NCBI RefSeq assembly: GCF_013409505.1
Contig: NZ_JACCBN010000001.1
Location: 3,658,001 to 3,722,000, forward strand
Reading direction: 5' to 3'
Origin: Actinomycetospora corticicola
Lineage (GTDB): Bacteria; Actinomycetota; Actinomycetes; Mycobacteriales; Pseudonocardiaceae
DNA length: 64,000 nucleotides
The position numbers were made by a program, and so were the translations under genes. Positions 50,552 through 60,308 of this stretch are shown here, piece after piece (the stretch's first letter is position 1; every line of letters starts with the position of its first letter). The notes under the pieces were generated by a model. That model did not search any database and was not told the DNA's origin. It worked only from the letters and a program-made list of their open reading frames with translations.

Positions 50552-51028
50552 ATGTCGCGCGTGCAGCTCGCCCTGCGAGTCTCCGACCTCGAAGCTTCGA
50601 TCCGCTTCTACAGCCAGCTGTTCGGCGCGGAGCCGGCCAAGCGACGCCCCGGCTACGCCAACTTCGCCATCACCGAGCCCCCGCTCAAGCTGGTGCTCCT
50701 GGAGGGCGAGCCCGACCGCCCCACCGTGATGGACCACCTCGGCGTCGAGGTCGAGACCACCACCGAGGTCGACGACGCCACCGCCCGGCTCGGCGAGCTC
50801 GGGCTGTTCACCCAGGTCGAGGACGACACCACCTGCTGCTACGCCCGCCAGGACAAGGTCTGGGTCCACGGCCCCGGCAAGGAGCCCTGGGAGGTCTACA
50901 CCGTCAAGGAGGACTCCCAGGTCTACGGGAGCGACGGCGTGCTCTCCTCGCCGACGAGCCTGGACTCCGCGGTCGAGGACGAGGTGGCCTGCTGCTCTGG
51001 GACCACTGCGAAGACCCCTGTGGCCTGA
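50552..51028 (+). CDS. arsI: ArsI/CadI-family VOC protein (C-As lyase-like)
   Basis: 158 residues from ATG 50552 (GGGAGG upstream). VOC fold beginning MSRVQLALRVSDLEASIRFY. Vicinal thiols in DDTTCCYARQDKVWVHGPGKEPWEVY are the As(III)-binding pair of ArsI, and a further CC occurs near the C-terminus. ArsI demethylates trivalent organoarsenicals; CadI homologues are metal-induced. The gene ends directly against a truncated penicillin-binding protein. Confidence 0.9.
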   Translation: MSRVQLALRVSDLEASIRFYSQLFGAEPAKRRPGYANFAITEPPLKLVLLEGEPDRPTVMDHLGVEVETTTEVDDATARLGELGLFTQVEDDTTCCYARQDKVWVHGPGKEPWEVYTVKEDSQVYGSDGVLSSPTSLDSAVEDEVACCSGTTAKTPVA

Positions 51029-51081
51029 TCGCTCCGACAGGCCCCGAAGGCCGACTCCTGGGCTGGTGGGGTGGCCACCGC

Positions 51082-52500
51082 GTGGAGATCGCAGGCGCGG
51101 CTCGGGGCGTAGCCACCCTGACGGTGCCGCAGGCCGCGCTCCTCGCCGGGATCGTCCGCAGTCCGCAGGGCTACGACCCGACGACCCGCCCCGAGGCCGC
51201 GCGGGCCCGCCGCGGCGAGGTCCTGCGCGCCATGACCGACGTCGGCTCGATCTCGTCGGCACAGGCCGCAGCGGCCGACGACGCCCCGCTCGGGATGCTC
51301 TCGCCCCTGGCCCGTCCGGCCCCGGGGTGCGGAGCGGCCTCCGAAGGGCTGGGCTTCTTCTGCCGGTACGCCGGGGAGGAGCTGGCCGAGGCCGGGATTC
51401 CCTCATCGGAGCTGCGCACCGGCGGCTACACCGTCCGCACGACGCTGGACCCGGACGCACAGGCACGCGCCGACGCGGCCGCCGGACGGGTCGGCACCTC
51501 GTCGGGGGTCGCGAACGTGGTCGCGGTCGTGGCTCCGGGTACGGGCTCCCGGCCGGTGCTGGCCCTGGCCACCAACCGCGAGTACGGACCGGACGCCGGG
51601 CAGGGGCAGAGCTCGCTGCCCCTGGTCACCGCACCCCTCCGCGGCGCGGGGTCGGTCTACAAGATCTTCACGGCCGCAGCCGCTCTGGAGCAGGGGCTGA
51701 TCTCTCCCGACAGCGAGCTCGACGTCCCCGAGCGCTACACCTCGGCGATCTCGCCCGGCTACACCGTCGAGAACCTCGGCAGCTACGACGACCGCATGAC
51801 GCTGACCCGGGCGCTCGCGACCTCGCCGAACACCACGTTCGTCGAGCTCGAGGACCGGATCGGTTCGATCGGACCCGTCGTCGACGCCGCTCGGGCGCTG
51901 GGCCTGCGGCGGACCCTCGACGCGCCGTCTCCAGGCGGCGGCGGGACCATCGGGGAGGCCGTCGCCGCACAGGACCAGGCCTCGTTCACCCTCGGCCCGA
52001 ACCCGACCAGTCCGCTCGAACTCGCCAACGTGGCCGCCACCCTCGTCGCCGACGGCCGCTGGTGTCCGCCGACACCGATCCTGTCCGTCACCGACCGCGA
52101 GGGCCGCGCCATGGATCTCCCCGCCCCGCCCTGCGAGCAGGCGGTGCCCGCCTCCATCGCGGCCGATCTGCGCACCGCTCTCTCACGGGACCACACCGAC
52201 GGCACCTCCGCCGATGCCGCCGACGAGACGGGGTGGGACCGACCCATGATCGGCAAGACGGGGACCACCCAGGTCTCGGCGTCGTCGGCGTTCGTCGGCG
52301 CCACGTCGTCGTACGCCGGAGCGGTCTTGACCTTCTCCGACCGAGGCGCGCCGCAGCCCGTCTGCACCGACCCCGTCCGCGTCTGCTCGGACGGGACCCT
52401 CACCGGTGGTTCCGTCCCGGCCGAGACCTGGTACCGCACGATGGAGCCGCTGCACCGCGGGCTGCCCGAGGGCGATCTCGTGACTGGGCGGAGCGACTGA
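51082..52500 (+). pseudogene. 5'-truncated class A penicillin-binding protein
   Basis: Recognisable homology begins abruptly near 51115 with LTVPQAALLAGIVRSPQGYDP, the end of a GT51 transglycosylase domain; the cytoplasmic tail, membrane anchor and catalytic Glu motifs are gone. The transpeptidase domain is complete: SVYK (SxxK), SPN (SxN) and KTGT. Only weak GTG starts (51082, 51124) without ribosome sites exist. The break lies within about 60-100 bases of the arsI stop, so the ars segment probably replaced the 5' half. Confidence 0.8.
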
Positions 52501-52789
52501 CCGCGCCGGGCGCGACGGCAGGAGCTCCCCTGGCTCCGGGGCCGACGGCAGGGACCGGAGTTCCCCGGTCCGGTCGGACGCGGCCGTCAGGAAACTCCCC
52601 CGCTCGACACAACCGCCTGCTCCAGCATCTCGATTCGCCCGCGCACCGCCCGGTGGTGTTCGATCCGGTATCGGGCCGGTGGGAGCGGGTACCTCCGGTC
52701 GGCATGCCGGCACGTCGACCGCCGGCCACCTCGGCGCCGCGCCGACGCCCGGCCCGACGTCCCGGGCAGAGCCGTAGCCGAGGAGCCGG
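52501..52789. other. Intergenic region with small hairpin
   Basis: About 290 bases without a supportable gene. A hairpin GGACCGG/CCGGTCC (52552-52571) may terminate transcription from the PBP remnant. The promoter of the DUF2254 gene must lie in the right part. Confidence 0.45.
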
Positions 52790-53980
52790 ATGACCCCCAG
52801 CGCGCGGAACGCCTCCGGCCGGTTCTGGGTCGTCCCGGCCTGGTGCGGCGGCGTCGCGATCGTCCTCGCGTTTGCTCTCGCCCGCCTCGATCACGCCATC
52901 GGCGACGACCGCGGCGCGTTCCTCTTCCCCGGGCCACCCGAAGGTGCCCGCAGCTTCCTCGGTGCCGTGATCACCGCGATGATCTCCTTCACCGGCCTGG
53001 TCTTCTCGATCACCGTCGTGGTCCTGGTGCTGACCAGCGGCCAGTTCTCGCCCCGTGTCCTGCGCCAGTTCCTGCACGACCGGACGATCCAGTGGTCGCT
53101 GGGGCTGTTCATCGCGAGCTTCCTCTACGCCGTCTTCGCTCTGCGGGAGGTGCTGGGCACCGCCGACACCGATCCCTTCGTCCCGCGGGTCTCGGTGACG
53201 GTGTCTGGCCTGCTCGTGCTCCTCGCGGTCGGCCAGTTCGTGCTCTACATCCACCACGTGGTGCACATGATCCAGGCGTCATCGATCATCACGAGCATCG
53301 CCGAGGAGACCCGGGACCTGCTGGAGTCCCGCCACCCTGTCGACGCTGCTCCGGCTCCGGCGCCGCCGACCATCGTCGGTCCGGGCACCGCGGTCGCGGC
53401 CGACAGACCGGGGCTCGTCGTGTCCGTCGATCACGACGGACTCCTGGGTCAGGCCGTCGAGGACGACAGCGTCGTCGTCCTCGAGCCTCGCGTCGGGGAC
53501 TTCGTGCCCGCCGGAGCGACGCTGCTCGTCGTCCATCCTCGAGCCGGTGGTGGTGGCATGAGGGCGGAGCGGTACTCCTGTCACGTCCGCACCGCGACCG
53601 AGCGGACCATGGACCAGGACCTGGCGTTCGGCTTCCGGCAACTCGTCGACGTGGCGGTCAAGGCGCTCTCGACGAGCATCAACGACCCCACGACCGCCTG
53701 CCAGATCCTCGACGCCGTCCACGACCTGCTCCGTCGCATCGTCACCCGCCCCTGGCCGCCGGTCCGGATCGAGGACGATCGGGGGACCACCCGCCTCTGC
53801 ATCCCCTCCGACGACGTCCCGACCCTGCTGCGGATCGCGCTCGACGAGATCCACCACTACGGCGCGGACGCGACCCAGGTGCCGGCGAGGATCACCCGAC
53901 TGCTCGACGATCTCGACGCCGCCGCACGCCCCGAGCACCGCGAAGCGGTCCGGACCTACCGGCAGGGGCTGGGCCTCTGA
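52790..53980 (+). CDS. DUF2254 membrane protein
   Basis: 396 residues from ATG 52790 behind GAGGAG. Four hydrophobic helices in the first 160 residues, with MISFTGLVFSITVVVLVLTSGQFSPRVLRQFLHD between, then a soluble domain containing the conserved DVAVKALSTSINDPTTA motif. Family function unknown; widespread in soil bacteria. Confidence 0.9.
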   Translation: MTPSARNASGRFWVVPAWCGGVAIVLAFALARLDHAIGDDRGAFLFPGPPEGARSFLGAVITAMISFTGLVFSITVVVLVLTSGQFSPRVLRQFLHDRTIQWSLGLFIASFLYAVFALREVLGTADTDPFVPRVSVTVSGLLVLLAVGQFVLYIHHVVHMIQASSIITSIAEETRDLLESRHPVDAAPAPAPPTIVGPGTAVAADRPGLVVSVDHDGLLGQAVEDDSVVVLEPRVGDFVPAGATLLVVHPRAGGGGMRAERYSCHVRTATERTMDQDLAFGFRQLVDVAVKALSTSINDPTTACQILDAVHDLLRRIVTRPWPPVRIEDDRGTTRLCIPSDDVPTLLRIALDEIHHYGADATQVPARITRLLDDLDAAARPEHREAVRTYRQGLGL

Positions 53981-53992
53981 ACCCGAGCCGGC

Positions 53993-54330
53993 TCAGTCGA
54001 CATCCGACCGGATCGCCCGGACCCGCAACGTCACCACGTCTGCGGCGCACGCGGTCCCGGCGCGGGGCACGTAGGCAGCGGCGCTCTCGCCCGGCGGGAC
54101 CACACACAGTCCTCGGACCGCCGTCGGATCACACCGCTCCGAGCCGAGTGCGCCGGGATCGGCCCGGCCGCCGAGGTCGCCGCAGCCAGGCAGGATCGTG
54201 CGCACCGGGATCGTCGAGACGTCGGTCGAGCAGGACACCCCGGGGGAACCCCTGCAGGGTGCACTGCCCGATGCGGTGTTGGCCGACCCCGACCGACGGC
54301 CACGCCGACGAGGATCGTGCGATCACCCGA
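53993..54330 (-). pseudogene. Possible frameshifted secreted protein gene
   Basis: A leftward frame ending at 53993 encodes 81 residues with coding character and paired cysteines (SERCDPTAVRGLCVVPPGES, GTACAADVVTLRVRAIRSDVD) but starts mid-protein. A second frame upstream (to about 54330) contains VGVGQHRIGQCTLQGFPRG. Together they look like one gene broken by an indel near 54220-54240. Function unknown. Confidence 0.35.
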
Positions 54331-54398
54331 CGGGTCCGGCCGCGACGTCCGCGGCGTCCTCGACGAACCGGACGAGATCGGAGCCCTCGAGCACCGAC

Positions 54399-54959
54399 TC
54401 AGCGCAGCCCTTCGCACGCCGGGACCTCCGAGGCCTCGTCGACGAGAGCCGCCGGGCTCGCGAGGTCCCGCAGCGTCGACGCCTTCGTGGTCACCGCGTT
54501 CGCCCGGACCTGCTGGAGCTGGTTCGCGATCGTCGCGGGGTCGTTGTCCGGGACCGCGGCGAGCGCCGCCCGCTCCTCGGAGAGCGTCGCGGCCTGCTCG
54601 CGCAAGAGATCGACGGCCGTGGCAGTGGCGCTCTGGCCGTCGTCCACCGGTGCCGGACCGGCCGCGTTCACCTGGTCCGCCGCCCGGCCGAGCCCGGCGA
54701 TGCGGCCGTCGAGATAGGCGAGCATGAGCTGCTTGGACGCTGCCGGCTGACCGGCGATCGACTCGGGCGGCCCCGTCGTGGTGCGTGCCGGAGCGAGCCC
54801 TGTGCAGACCTGGGAGAGCCACGTGTCCGGGCTGGCCGGCGCCGAGGTGTTCTCCGGTGCGAAGGGCCGCGACGAGGATGCAGCCGGTTCGGCGCCGTAG
54901 CTGCACCCGGCGAGGACGAGCAGGAGCGGGGGCAGGAGAGCGAGCAACACACTGCGCAC
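54399..54959 (-). CDS. Lipoprotein
   Basis: 186 residues from GTG 54959, chosen because GAGGAA lies 9 bases upstream and a clean signal peptide follows: MRSVLLALLPPLLLVLAGCSYG with lipobox LAGC. The mature part is helical and Ala/Gln-rich. No family recognised; an extracytoplasmic anchored protein. Confidence 0.7.
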   Translation of the reverse strand: MRSVLLALLPPLLLVLAGCSYGAEPAASSSRPFAPENTSAPASPDTWLSQVCTGLAPARTTTGPPESIAGQPAASKQLMLAYLDGRIAGLGRAADQVNAAGPAPVDDGQSATATAVDLLREQAATLSEERAALAAVPDNDPATIANQLQQVRANAVTTKASTLRDLASPAALVDEASEVPACEGLR

Positions 54960-55336
54960 GGACGACGTTCCTCTCGTCGGGACGGACGGCATCGAAATAC
55001 CCATATCGCCCGTCGGGACGCCTGCGAACACCTGACGGGCCCCACCCGACCGCCGAACACGTCGGCCGTCCCGGCCGATTCCGACCTTCGTCGGTCTCCG
55101 GAACCGGCTCGGTGGATGGCAGCGGGAGGTTCTAGCGTCCTGACGGTCGTCGGCCACCGGAGCGTTGCGACGACGAGCAGGTCATCGACCTGTTCGCTCC
55201 ACCCGCGCTGAACCCCCGGCCCGGCCGCGATCCCTCATGAGCGGGCGCGGTGCCCGATGAGACTGCTCGACTCTCCGGGCTTCGTAGAATGCTCTGCCGA
55301 GGGGGAGCGAAAGCGGTCGATCGGGAGGCAAGCACG

Positions 55337-55996
55337 GTGACCCCCTCAGCAGATTCCTCCTCCGGGCCGGGTCGGTCCGGGCAGCGCCACGAGCAGTCGT
55401 TGACGACCCGCGCCGCGATCGTGGCGGCCGCCGCGGAACGGTTCGCCGAGGTCGGTTATCACGGGGCCACGCTGAGCGAGATCCTGTCCCGCAGCGGGGT
55501 GACCAAGGGTGCGATGTACTTCCATTTCCCGCACAAGGAGGCCGTGGCCGACGCGGTGATCGCTGCGACCAACGCGGCGTGGGCCGAGGTGCTGGCCGAG
55601 CTCGAGGCGCCGGAGTGGGAACCGCTACGCGCGGTGGTGGTGCTGACCGAGCGGGTCGTGGACACCGTCCGCCACGACGCGATCGTTCGCGGCGGGGTCC
55701 GGCTGCTCAACGATGCCGCGGTCACGGTCCGCCACGGCGCCGCGCACTACCGGTTCGTCGAGCGGGTCGTCGCGTCGCGGCTGCGGGAGGCGGCCGCGAC
55801 CGGTTCGCTGCGACCGGGCGTGGACGTCGCGGTACTCGCCCGGCAGGTCGCGACCCTGATGGCGGGCCACAACCTGATCTGCGAACGCAGCGGCACCCTC
55901 GACGAACTGCCCGCCCGGGTCGAGGCCATGTGGACGGCACTGCTGCCCCTGATCGCCGCCGAGGACTGGATCGCCCAGCACCCGATCCGCGCCTGA
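55337..55996 (+). CDS. TetR-family regulator of the gamma-butyrolactone receptor (ScbR/ArpA) type
   Basis: 219 residues from GTG 55337 with GGGAGG upstream. HTH region TTRAAIVAAAAERFAEVGYHGATLSEILSRSGVTKGAMYFHFPHKEAVADAVI is strikingly ScbR/ArpA-like, and the ligand domain has the expected length. Such proteins sense diffusible butyrolactones. No AfsA-type synthase gene is visible in the window. Confidence 0.85.
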   Translation: MTPSADSSSGPGRSGQRHEQSLTTRAAIVAAAAERFAEVGYHGATLSEILSRSGVTKGAMYFHFPHKEAVADAVIAATNAAWAEVLAELEAPEWEPLRAVVVLTERVVDTVRHDAIVRGGVRLLNDAAVTVRHGAAHYRFVERVVASRLREAAATGSLRPGVDVAVLARQVATLMAGHNLICERSGTLDELPARVEAMWTALLPLIAAEDWIAQHPIRA

Positions 55997-56280
55997 CCGT
56001 CACGACACCGCGCCCGGCCGCCGAGACCACGATGTCCGGCCGAGCCGTCCTCACCCTCGGTTGGTGCGCTCGCCCGCAGTCAGCGCAGCACATCGACCGA
56101 CCGCGGGGCGCACGCCGTCCGACCACCGGGTCACCACGGGATCTCCTGTGATTCGCATACCGGGCACCCCGTACGTAGGGTGTCTTCGTCATGCACCCGC
56201 ACCGACCCGGGTGCAGCACGCGTCGGCTCGCGCCACCAGCGGCGGCCCGCCGGCCCAGCACCGCGGCCCGGGGGAAGTCG

Positions 56281-57270
56281 ATGACCCAGCAACCGAGTGA
56301 CCCGGCGGGTCGAGCCTTGGTCCGCACCGACGATCTCGACGACCTGGTCGCGCAGGTCACCGACATCATGTCGAGCCACACCGTCGTCCCGGCCCGAGCC
56401 GGCCATTTCACCGCTGAGATCCGCGGGGTCCGCACACCAGGCCTGTCGGTGCTGGAGATGGACTACGGGATGGCGGTGCGGCTGACCGCCGACCCGCTCC
56501 CGAACTACGTCTCGGTGTGCCTTCCCTTGAGCGGGGCGCTGACCGCGAGCCACCAGGGCCGCCGGCTCGACCCTGTGGCCGGGCGGTCGGCGGTGGTCGG
56601 CACACCGGCCTCGGAACTGGTGATGGACTGGGGCGAAGCCCTGCGGCTGCTGGTGCTGCGGATCGACCTGGACGTGCTGCAGTCGTTGGCCGCGCGGTTC
56701 GTCACCGCCCAAGATGAGCGGCCCGACCTGCAGTTCGACCCTGCCATGGGCGAGGAGGTCACCGCGGCGCTGCTGGGGCAGGCCCGGTTGCTCCAGCGGG
56801 TCCTCGCCGGCGCCGGGCCCGGGGCGGTGAACCCGCTGGTGATGGCGCAACTACGCGAACAGATGGTGAGCACCCTGCTGCTGGGCCAGCCCAACAACTG
56901 GACCCACGAGCTGCACCACCGACCCGAACCGGCGCAGCGCAGCACGGTGGGCGAAGCGGCGGACCTGATGCGGACCCACGCCGACGAGCCGCTGACCGTC
57001 GAGGGCGTCGCCCGCACGGTGGGGCTCTCGGTGCGGGCGTTGCACGCGGGGTTCCGCCGCGAGCTCGACCGGTCCCCGAAGCAGTACCTCCAGCACGTCC
57101 GCCTCGAGCGCGCCCGCGCCGACCTCGTCGTCGCCGACCCCGGCAGCGGTATCCGCGTCATCGACATCGCGCACCGGTGGGGGTTCAGCCACCCCGGGCG
57201 GTTCGCCGCGGCCTACCGGCACCACTACGGCGAGGCCCCCGCCGCGACGCTGGCCTGCCCGCTGCGCTGA
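56281..57270 (+). CDS. AraC-family transcriptional regulator (AraC-binding-like sensor)
   Basis: 329 residues from ATG 56281 behind GGGGGA. The N-terminal beta-barrel sensor of the AraC_binding_2 type spans about 30-190. C-terminal double HTH: LTVEGVARTVGLSVRALHAGFRRELDRSPKQYLQHVRLERARADL, then IDIAHRWGFSHPGRFAAAYRHHYGEAP. Follows the ScbR-like gene on the same strand after 285 bases; those bases (55997-56280) hold no gene I can support. Confidence 0.92.
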   Translation: MTQQPSDPAGRALVRTDDLDDLVAQVTDIMSSHTVVPARAGHFTAEIRGVRTPGLSVLEMDYGMAVRLTADPLPNYVSVCLPLSGALTASHQGRRLDPVAGRSAVVGTPASELVMDWGEALRLLVLRIDLDVLQSLAARFVTAQDERPDLQFDPAMGEEVTAALLGQARLLQRVLAGAGPGAVNPLVMAQLREQMVSTLLLGQPNNWTHELHHRPEPAQRSTVGEAADLMRTHADEPLTVEGVARTVGLSVRALHAGFRRELDRSPKQYLQHVRLERARADLVVADPGSGIRVIDIAHRWGFSHPGRFAAAYRHHYGEAPAATLACPLR

Positions 57271-57417
57271 CCGCCACTCGCAGGAACGGAGACTGCGCGG
57301 CAGGTGCCGATTCCGCACCGTCCTGGCGTCCGGAAACGGCTCTGGTCCGGCTGCGGCGGCTCCTAACGTCGTCGCTGCCAGTCATCACCGGTTCACGCCG
57401 CGGAGGAATCGCAGCCC

Positions 57418-57924
57418 ATGCCGATGCCGTCCGATCGTGACCACAGCTCCCGCATCTGCGGCGTGGGCCACGAGAGCGCTGTGCGGCCCGTGGAGTCCGC
57501 GCAGCACCGGATCGCCCAGCTCGAGGAGCGCGTCGACGGGTTGTCCCGGGCCCTGCAGACCCGCGACACCATCGGGCAGGCCAAAGGCATCCTGATCAGC
57601 CACTTCGCGATCGACCCGGACGAGGCGTTCGCCCTGCTGGCCCGGCTGTCCCAGCACACCAACACCAAGCTCGCCGACCTCGCCGCCGACCTCGTCGCGC
57701 TGGCCTGCGACCGCGACCGTCACGACCGCCCCGGCCCGGACGGGGCCAGTGACGCCGCCGTCGCGGTGTTCGGCGGCCTGCTCGGCAACACCGCGCCCCC
57801 ACGGCACCCACGAAGCCCGGCCCGCACCGCGCCGCGGCCCGCCCCGCCCACCGCACGGGCGCCGTCCCGCGCTGACACCACCGGGCGTCCCCCACACCCC
57901 GGGAGCGACGTCCGCGGCGAGTAG
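57418..57924 (+). CDS. ANTAR-domain RNA-binding protein
   Basis: 168 residues from ATG 57418 (GGAGGAA upstream). A short coiled N-terminus leads into ANTAR: LQTRDTIGQAKGILISHFAIDPDEAFALLARLSQHTNTKLADLAADLVA. No GAF or receiver domain, and a disordered Pro/Arg tail of about 60 residues. It probably promotes antitermination constitutively or via a partner. Confidence 0.88.
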   Translation: MPMPSDRDHSSRICGVGHESAVRPVESAQHRIAQLEERVDGLSRALQTRDTIGQAKGILISHFAIDPDEAFALLARLSQHTNTKLADLAADLVALACDRDRHDRPGPDGASDAAVAVFGGLLGNTAPPRHPRSPARTAPRPAPPTARAPSRADTTGRPPHPGSDVRGE

Positions 57925-57992
57925 GCGGCCGTCAGAACGTCCCGACGTCGGGGTCGGGGTCCTGCACGTCAACCAGAAAGAGGTGATCGTCG

Positions 57993-58556
57993 ATGAGCGA
58001 CGAACTGCGCGGACGGCGGGTGGCGATCCTGGCCACCGACGGCGTCGAACAGGTCGAGTACGAGCAGCCCCGCCAGGCCGTGGAGGACGCCGGAGCGCAG
58101 GTCACGCTGCTCTCCATCCACACCGGCGAGATCCAGGCCATGAACGCCGACATCGACAAGGGCGACACGTTCCGCGTCGACCAGCTGGTCTCCGAGGTCT
58201 CCCCCGATGATTTCGACGCCCTGATCCTGCCGGGCGGGACGGTCAACCCCGACGGCCTGCGCGCCGACGCCGACGCGGTGGGTTTCGTGCGGGACTTCGT
58301 GAACTCCGGCAAGCCGGTCGGGTCGATCTGTCACGGCCCGTGGACGCTCGTCGAGGCCGACGTCGTCCGGGGCCGGACCCTGACGTCGTTCCCCAGCATC
58401 CGCACCGACATCCGCAACGCCGGCGGCCACGTCGTCGACCAGGAGGTCGTCCGCGACGACGGCCTGGTCACCAGCCGCAACCCCGACGACCTGCCCGCCT
58501 TCGGCGCGGCGCTGGTCGAGGAGTTCGCCGCGGGCCGGGCTCGCGCCCGCACCTGA
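57993..58556 (+). CDS. DJ-1/PfpI-family protein (type 1 glutamine amidotransferase-like)
   Basis: 187 residues from ATG 57993 (AAGAGG upstream). Nucleophile elbow SICHGPWTL with Cys; acid region GVEQVEYEQPRQA. Typical of PfpI/YhbO stress proteins with glyoxalase or deglycase-like activity. Just upstream of the formaldehyde-dehydrogenase-like gene, fitting an aldehyde-stress role. Confidence 0.92.
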   Translation: MSDELRGRRVAILATDGVEQVEYEQPRQAVEDAGAQVTLLSIHTGEIQAMNADIDKGDTFRVDQLVSEVSPDDFDALILPGGTVNPDGLRADADAVGFVRDFVNSGKPVGSICHGPWTLVEADVVRGRTLTSFPSIRTDIRNAGGHVVDQEVVRDDGLVTSRNPDDLPAFGAALVEEFAAGRARART

Positions 58557-58600
58557 TTCCGGCCCAGCCCACCACAGTCACTGCTGCCACGGAGGTCCCC

Positions 58601-59740
58601 ATGAAGGCACTGGTCTACAACGGTCCGCGCGACGTCTCGGTCTCCGAGGTCCCCGATGCCCGCATCGAGCGACCCAACGACGTCCTGGTGCGCATCACCG
58701 CCACCAACATCTGCGGGTCGGACCTGCACATGTACGAGGGCCGCACCGACTTCGAACAGGGCCGCATCTTCGGTCACGAGAACGTCGGCGAGGTCGTCGA
58801 GGTCGGCCCCGGGATCGAGAAGGTGCAGGTCGGGGACATGGTCTCCGCACCGTTCAACGTCTCCTGCGGGCACTGCAGCAACTGCGAGCACGGCCTGACC
58901 AACTACTGCCTCAACGCCAACACCGACGGGGTCGCCGGCGGCGCCTACGGCTTCGCCGACATGGGCGGCTGGGCCGGCGGGCAGGCCGAACTGCTCCGCA
59001 TCCCCTGGGGCGACTTCCAGGCCCTGCGCCTGCCCGACGACGCCACCGAGAAGCAGAACGACTACGTGATGCTCTCCGACATCTTCCCCACCGGCTGGCA
59101 CGCCGTGGAGATGTCGGGCTTCAAGCCCGGCGAGACCATCGTCATCTACGGCGCCGGCCCAGTCGGACTGATGGCCGCCCTCTCGGCCACCGTCAGGGGT
59201 GCAGCGAAGGTCATGGTCGTCGACCGCCACCCCGACCGGCTGCGCCTGGCCGAGCAGATCGGGGCGATCGCCATCGACGACTCGAAGGGCGACCCCGTCG
59301 AGCAGGTCATGCAGCACACCAAGGGAGTCGGCGCCGACCGCGGCGCGGAATGCGTCGGCTACCAGGCCCACGACCCCCAGGGCCACGAGGACAACGCCGA
59401 CACTCTCAACAAGCTGGTCGCCTCGGTCCGGTTCACCGGCGGCATCGGCACCGTCGGCGTGTTCGTCCCCCAGGACCCCGGCGCCCCCGACGAGCTCGCC
59501 CAGCAGGGCAAGGCCCGCTTCGACTTCGGCAACTTCTGGTTCAAGGGCCAGCAGATGGGCTGCGGGCAGGCCCCGATCAAGCGCTACAACCGCCAACTGC
59601 GCGACCTGATCGCCGCGGACAAGGTCAAGCCCTCCTGGATCGTGTCCCACAACCTGCCCCTCGAGCAGGCCCCGGAGGCCTACAAGCACTTCGACGCCCG
59701 CGAGGCCGGCTGGACCAAGGTCGTCCTCAACCCGACCTGA
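58601..59740 (+). CDS. fdhA: Glutathione-independent formaldehyde dehydrogenase-like zinc enzyme
   Basis: 379 residues from ATG 58601 with GGAGG at ideal spacing. Catalytic zinc site CGSDLHMYEGR and GHENVGEV. Structural zinc lobe CGHCSNCEHGLTNYC. NAD motif IYGAGPVGLMAA. The long insertion and the NFWFKGQQMGCGQAPIKRYNRQLRDLI C-terminal region match FdhA of pseudomonads, which dismutates or oxidises formaldehyde with tightly bound NAD. Confidence 0.9.
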   Translation: MKALVYNGPRDVSVSEVPDARIERPNDVLVRITATNICGSDLHMYEGRTDFEQGRIFGHENVGEVVEVGPGIEKVQVGDMVSAPFNVSCGHCSNCEHGLTNYCLNANTDGVAGGAYGFADMGGWAGGQAELLRIPWGDFQALRLPDDATEKQNDYVMLSDIFPTGWHAVEMSGFKPGETIVIYGAGPVGLMAALSATVRGAAKVMVVDRHPDRLRLAEQIGAIAIDDSKGDPVEQVMQHTKGVGADRGAECVGYQAHDPQGHEDNADTLNKLVASVRFTGGIGTVGVFVPQDPGAPDELAQQGKARFDFGNFWFKGQQMGCGQAPIKRYNRQLRDLIAADKVKPSWIVSHNLPLEQAPEAYKHFDAREAGWTKVVLNPT

Positions 59741-59915
59741 ACCCTGCCCGGACCACACCCGGTCCACCGGGTCGAGTGCGACCGCAGCGGGAGAGACCGG
59801 GCGTTCGACACCTCCACCGGCGAGCAGGACCAGATCGTCGCCGAGGCAGCCGGCGCCGCCTTCTGACCCGACCACCAGGACCCTGGTCGACACCCCCGAC
59901 AGAAGGAGATATGAC

Positions 59916-60224
59916 ATGGCCGAGCCCGTGACCGTCGGACTGCTGGTCCGGATCGAGGCGCTCCCCGGCCGGGAGAGCGACGTCGAGAACTTCCTCCGTC
60001 AAGGGCTGAACCTGGTCGAGCAGGAACCAGGGACCGTCCGCTGGTTCGCGCTGCGCTTCGGGCCCTCCTCGTTCGGCATCTACGACGCGTTCCCCGACGA
60101 CGACGGCCGCCGGACCCATCTGTCCGGCGCCGTCGCCCAGGCCCTCCAGGACAACACCGGGGTGCTGTTCACCGCGCCGAGCATCGAGCCGGTGGACGTC
60201 ATCGCGGAAAAGTCACCGATCTGA
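59916..60224 (+). CDS. Antibiotic biosynthesis monooxygenase (ABM)-like small protein
   Basis: 102 residues from ATG 59916, preceded by an ideal AAGGAG. Dimeric alpha/beta barrel pattern: TVGLLVRIEALPGRESDVENFL, then TVRWFALRFGPSSFGIYDAFPDDDGR. Members quench or oxidise quinols or act in stress. The 175 bases before it contain only a start-less, 35-codon fragment. Confidence 0.85.
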   Translation: MAEPVTVGLLVRIEALPGRESDVENFLRQGLNLVEQEPGTVRWFALRFGPSSFGIYDAFPDDDGRRTHLSGAVAQALQDNTGVLFTAPSIEPVDVIAEKSPI

Positions 60225-60308
60225 CCGACCCACCGTCGTCCCAGGCCGACGCGGTCACCAGGTCTGTGCGGAGTGACGTCGAGGACCGTTGCACGATGAG
60301 GAGAAGAC

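Noticed and set aside
59741..59866. Coding-like 35-codon stretch ending TSTGEQDQIVAEAAGAAF
   Set aside because: It has no start codon and no homologous context; could be a remnant, but the evidence is insufficient to list it.
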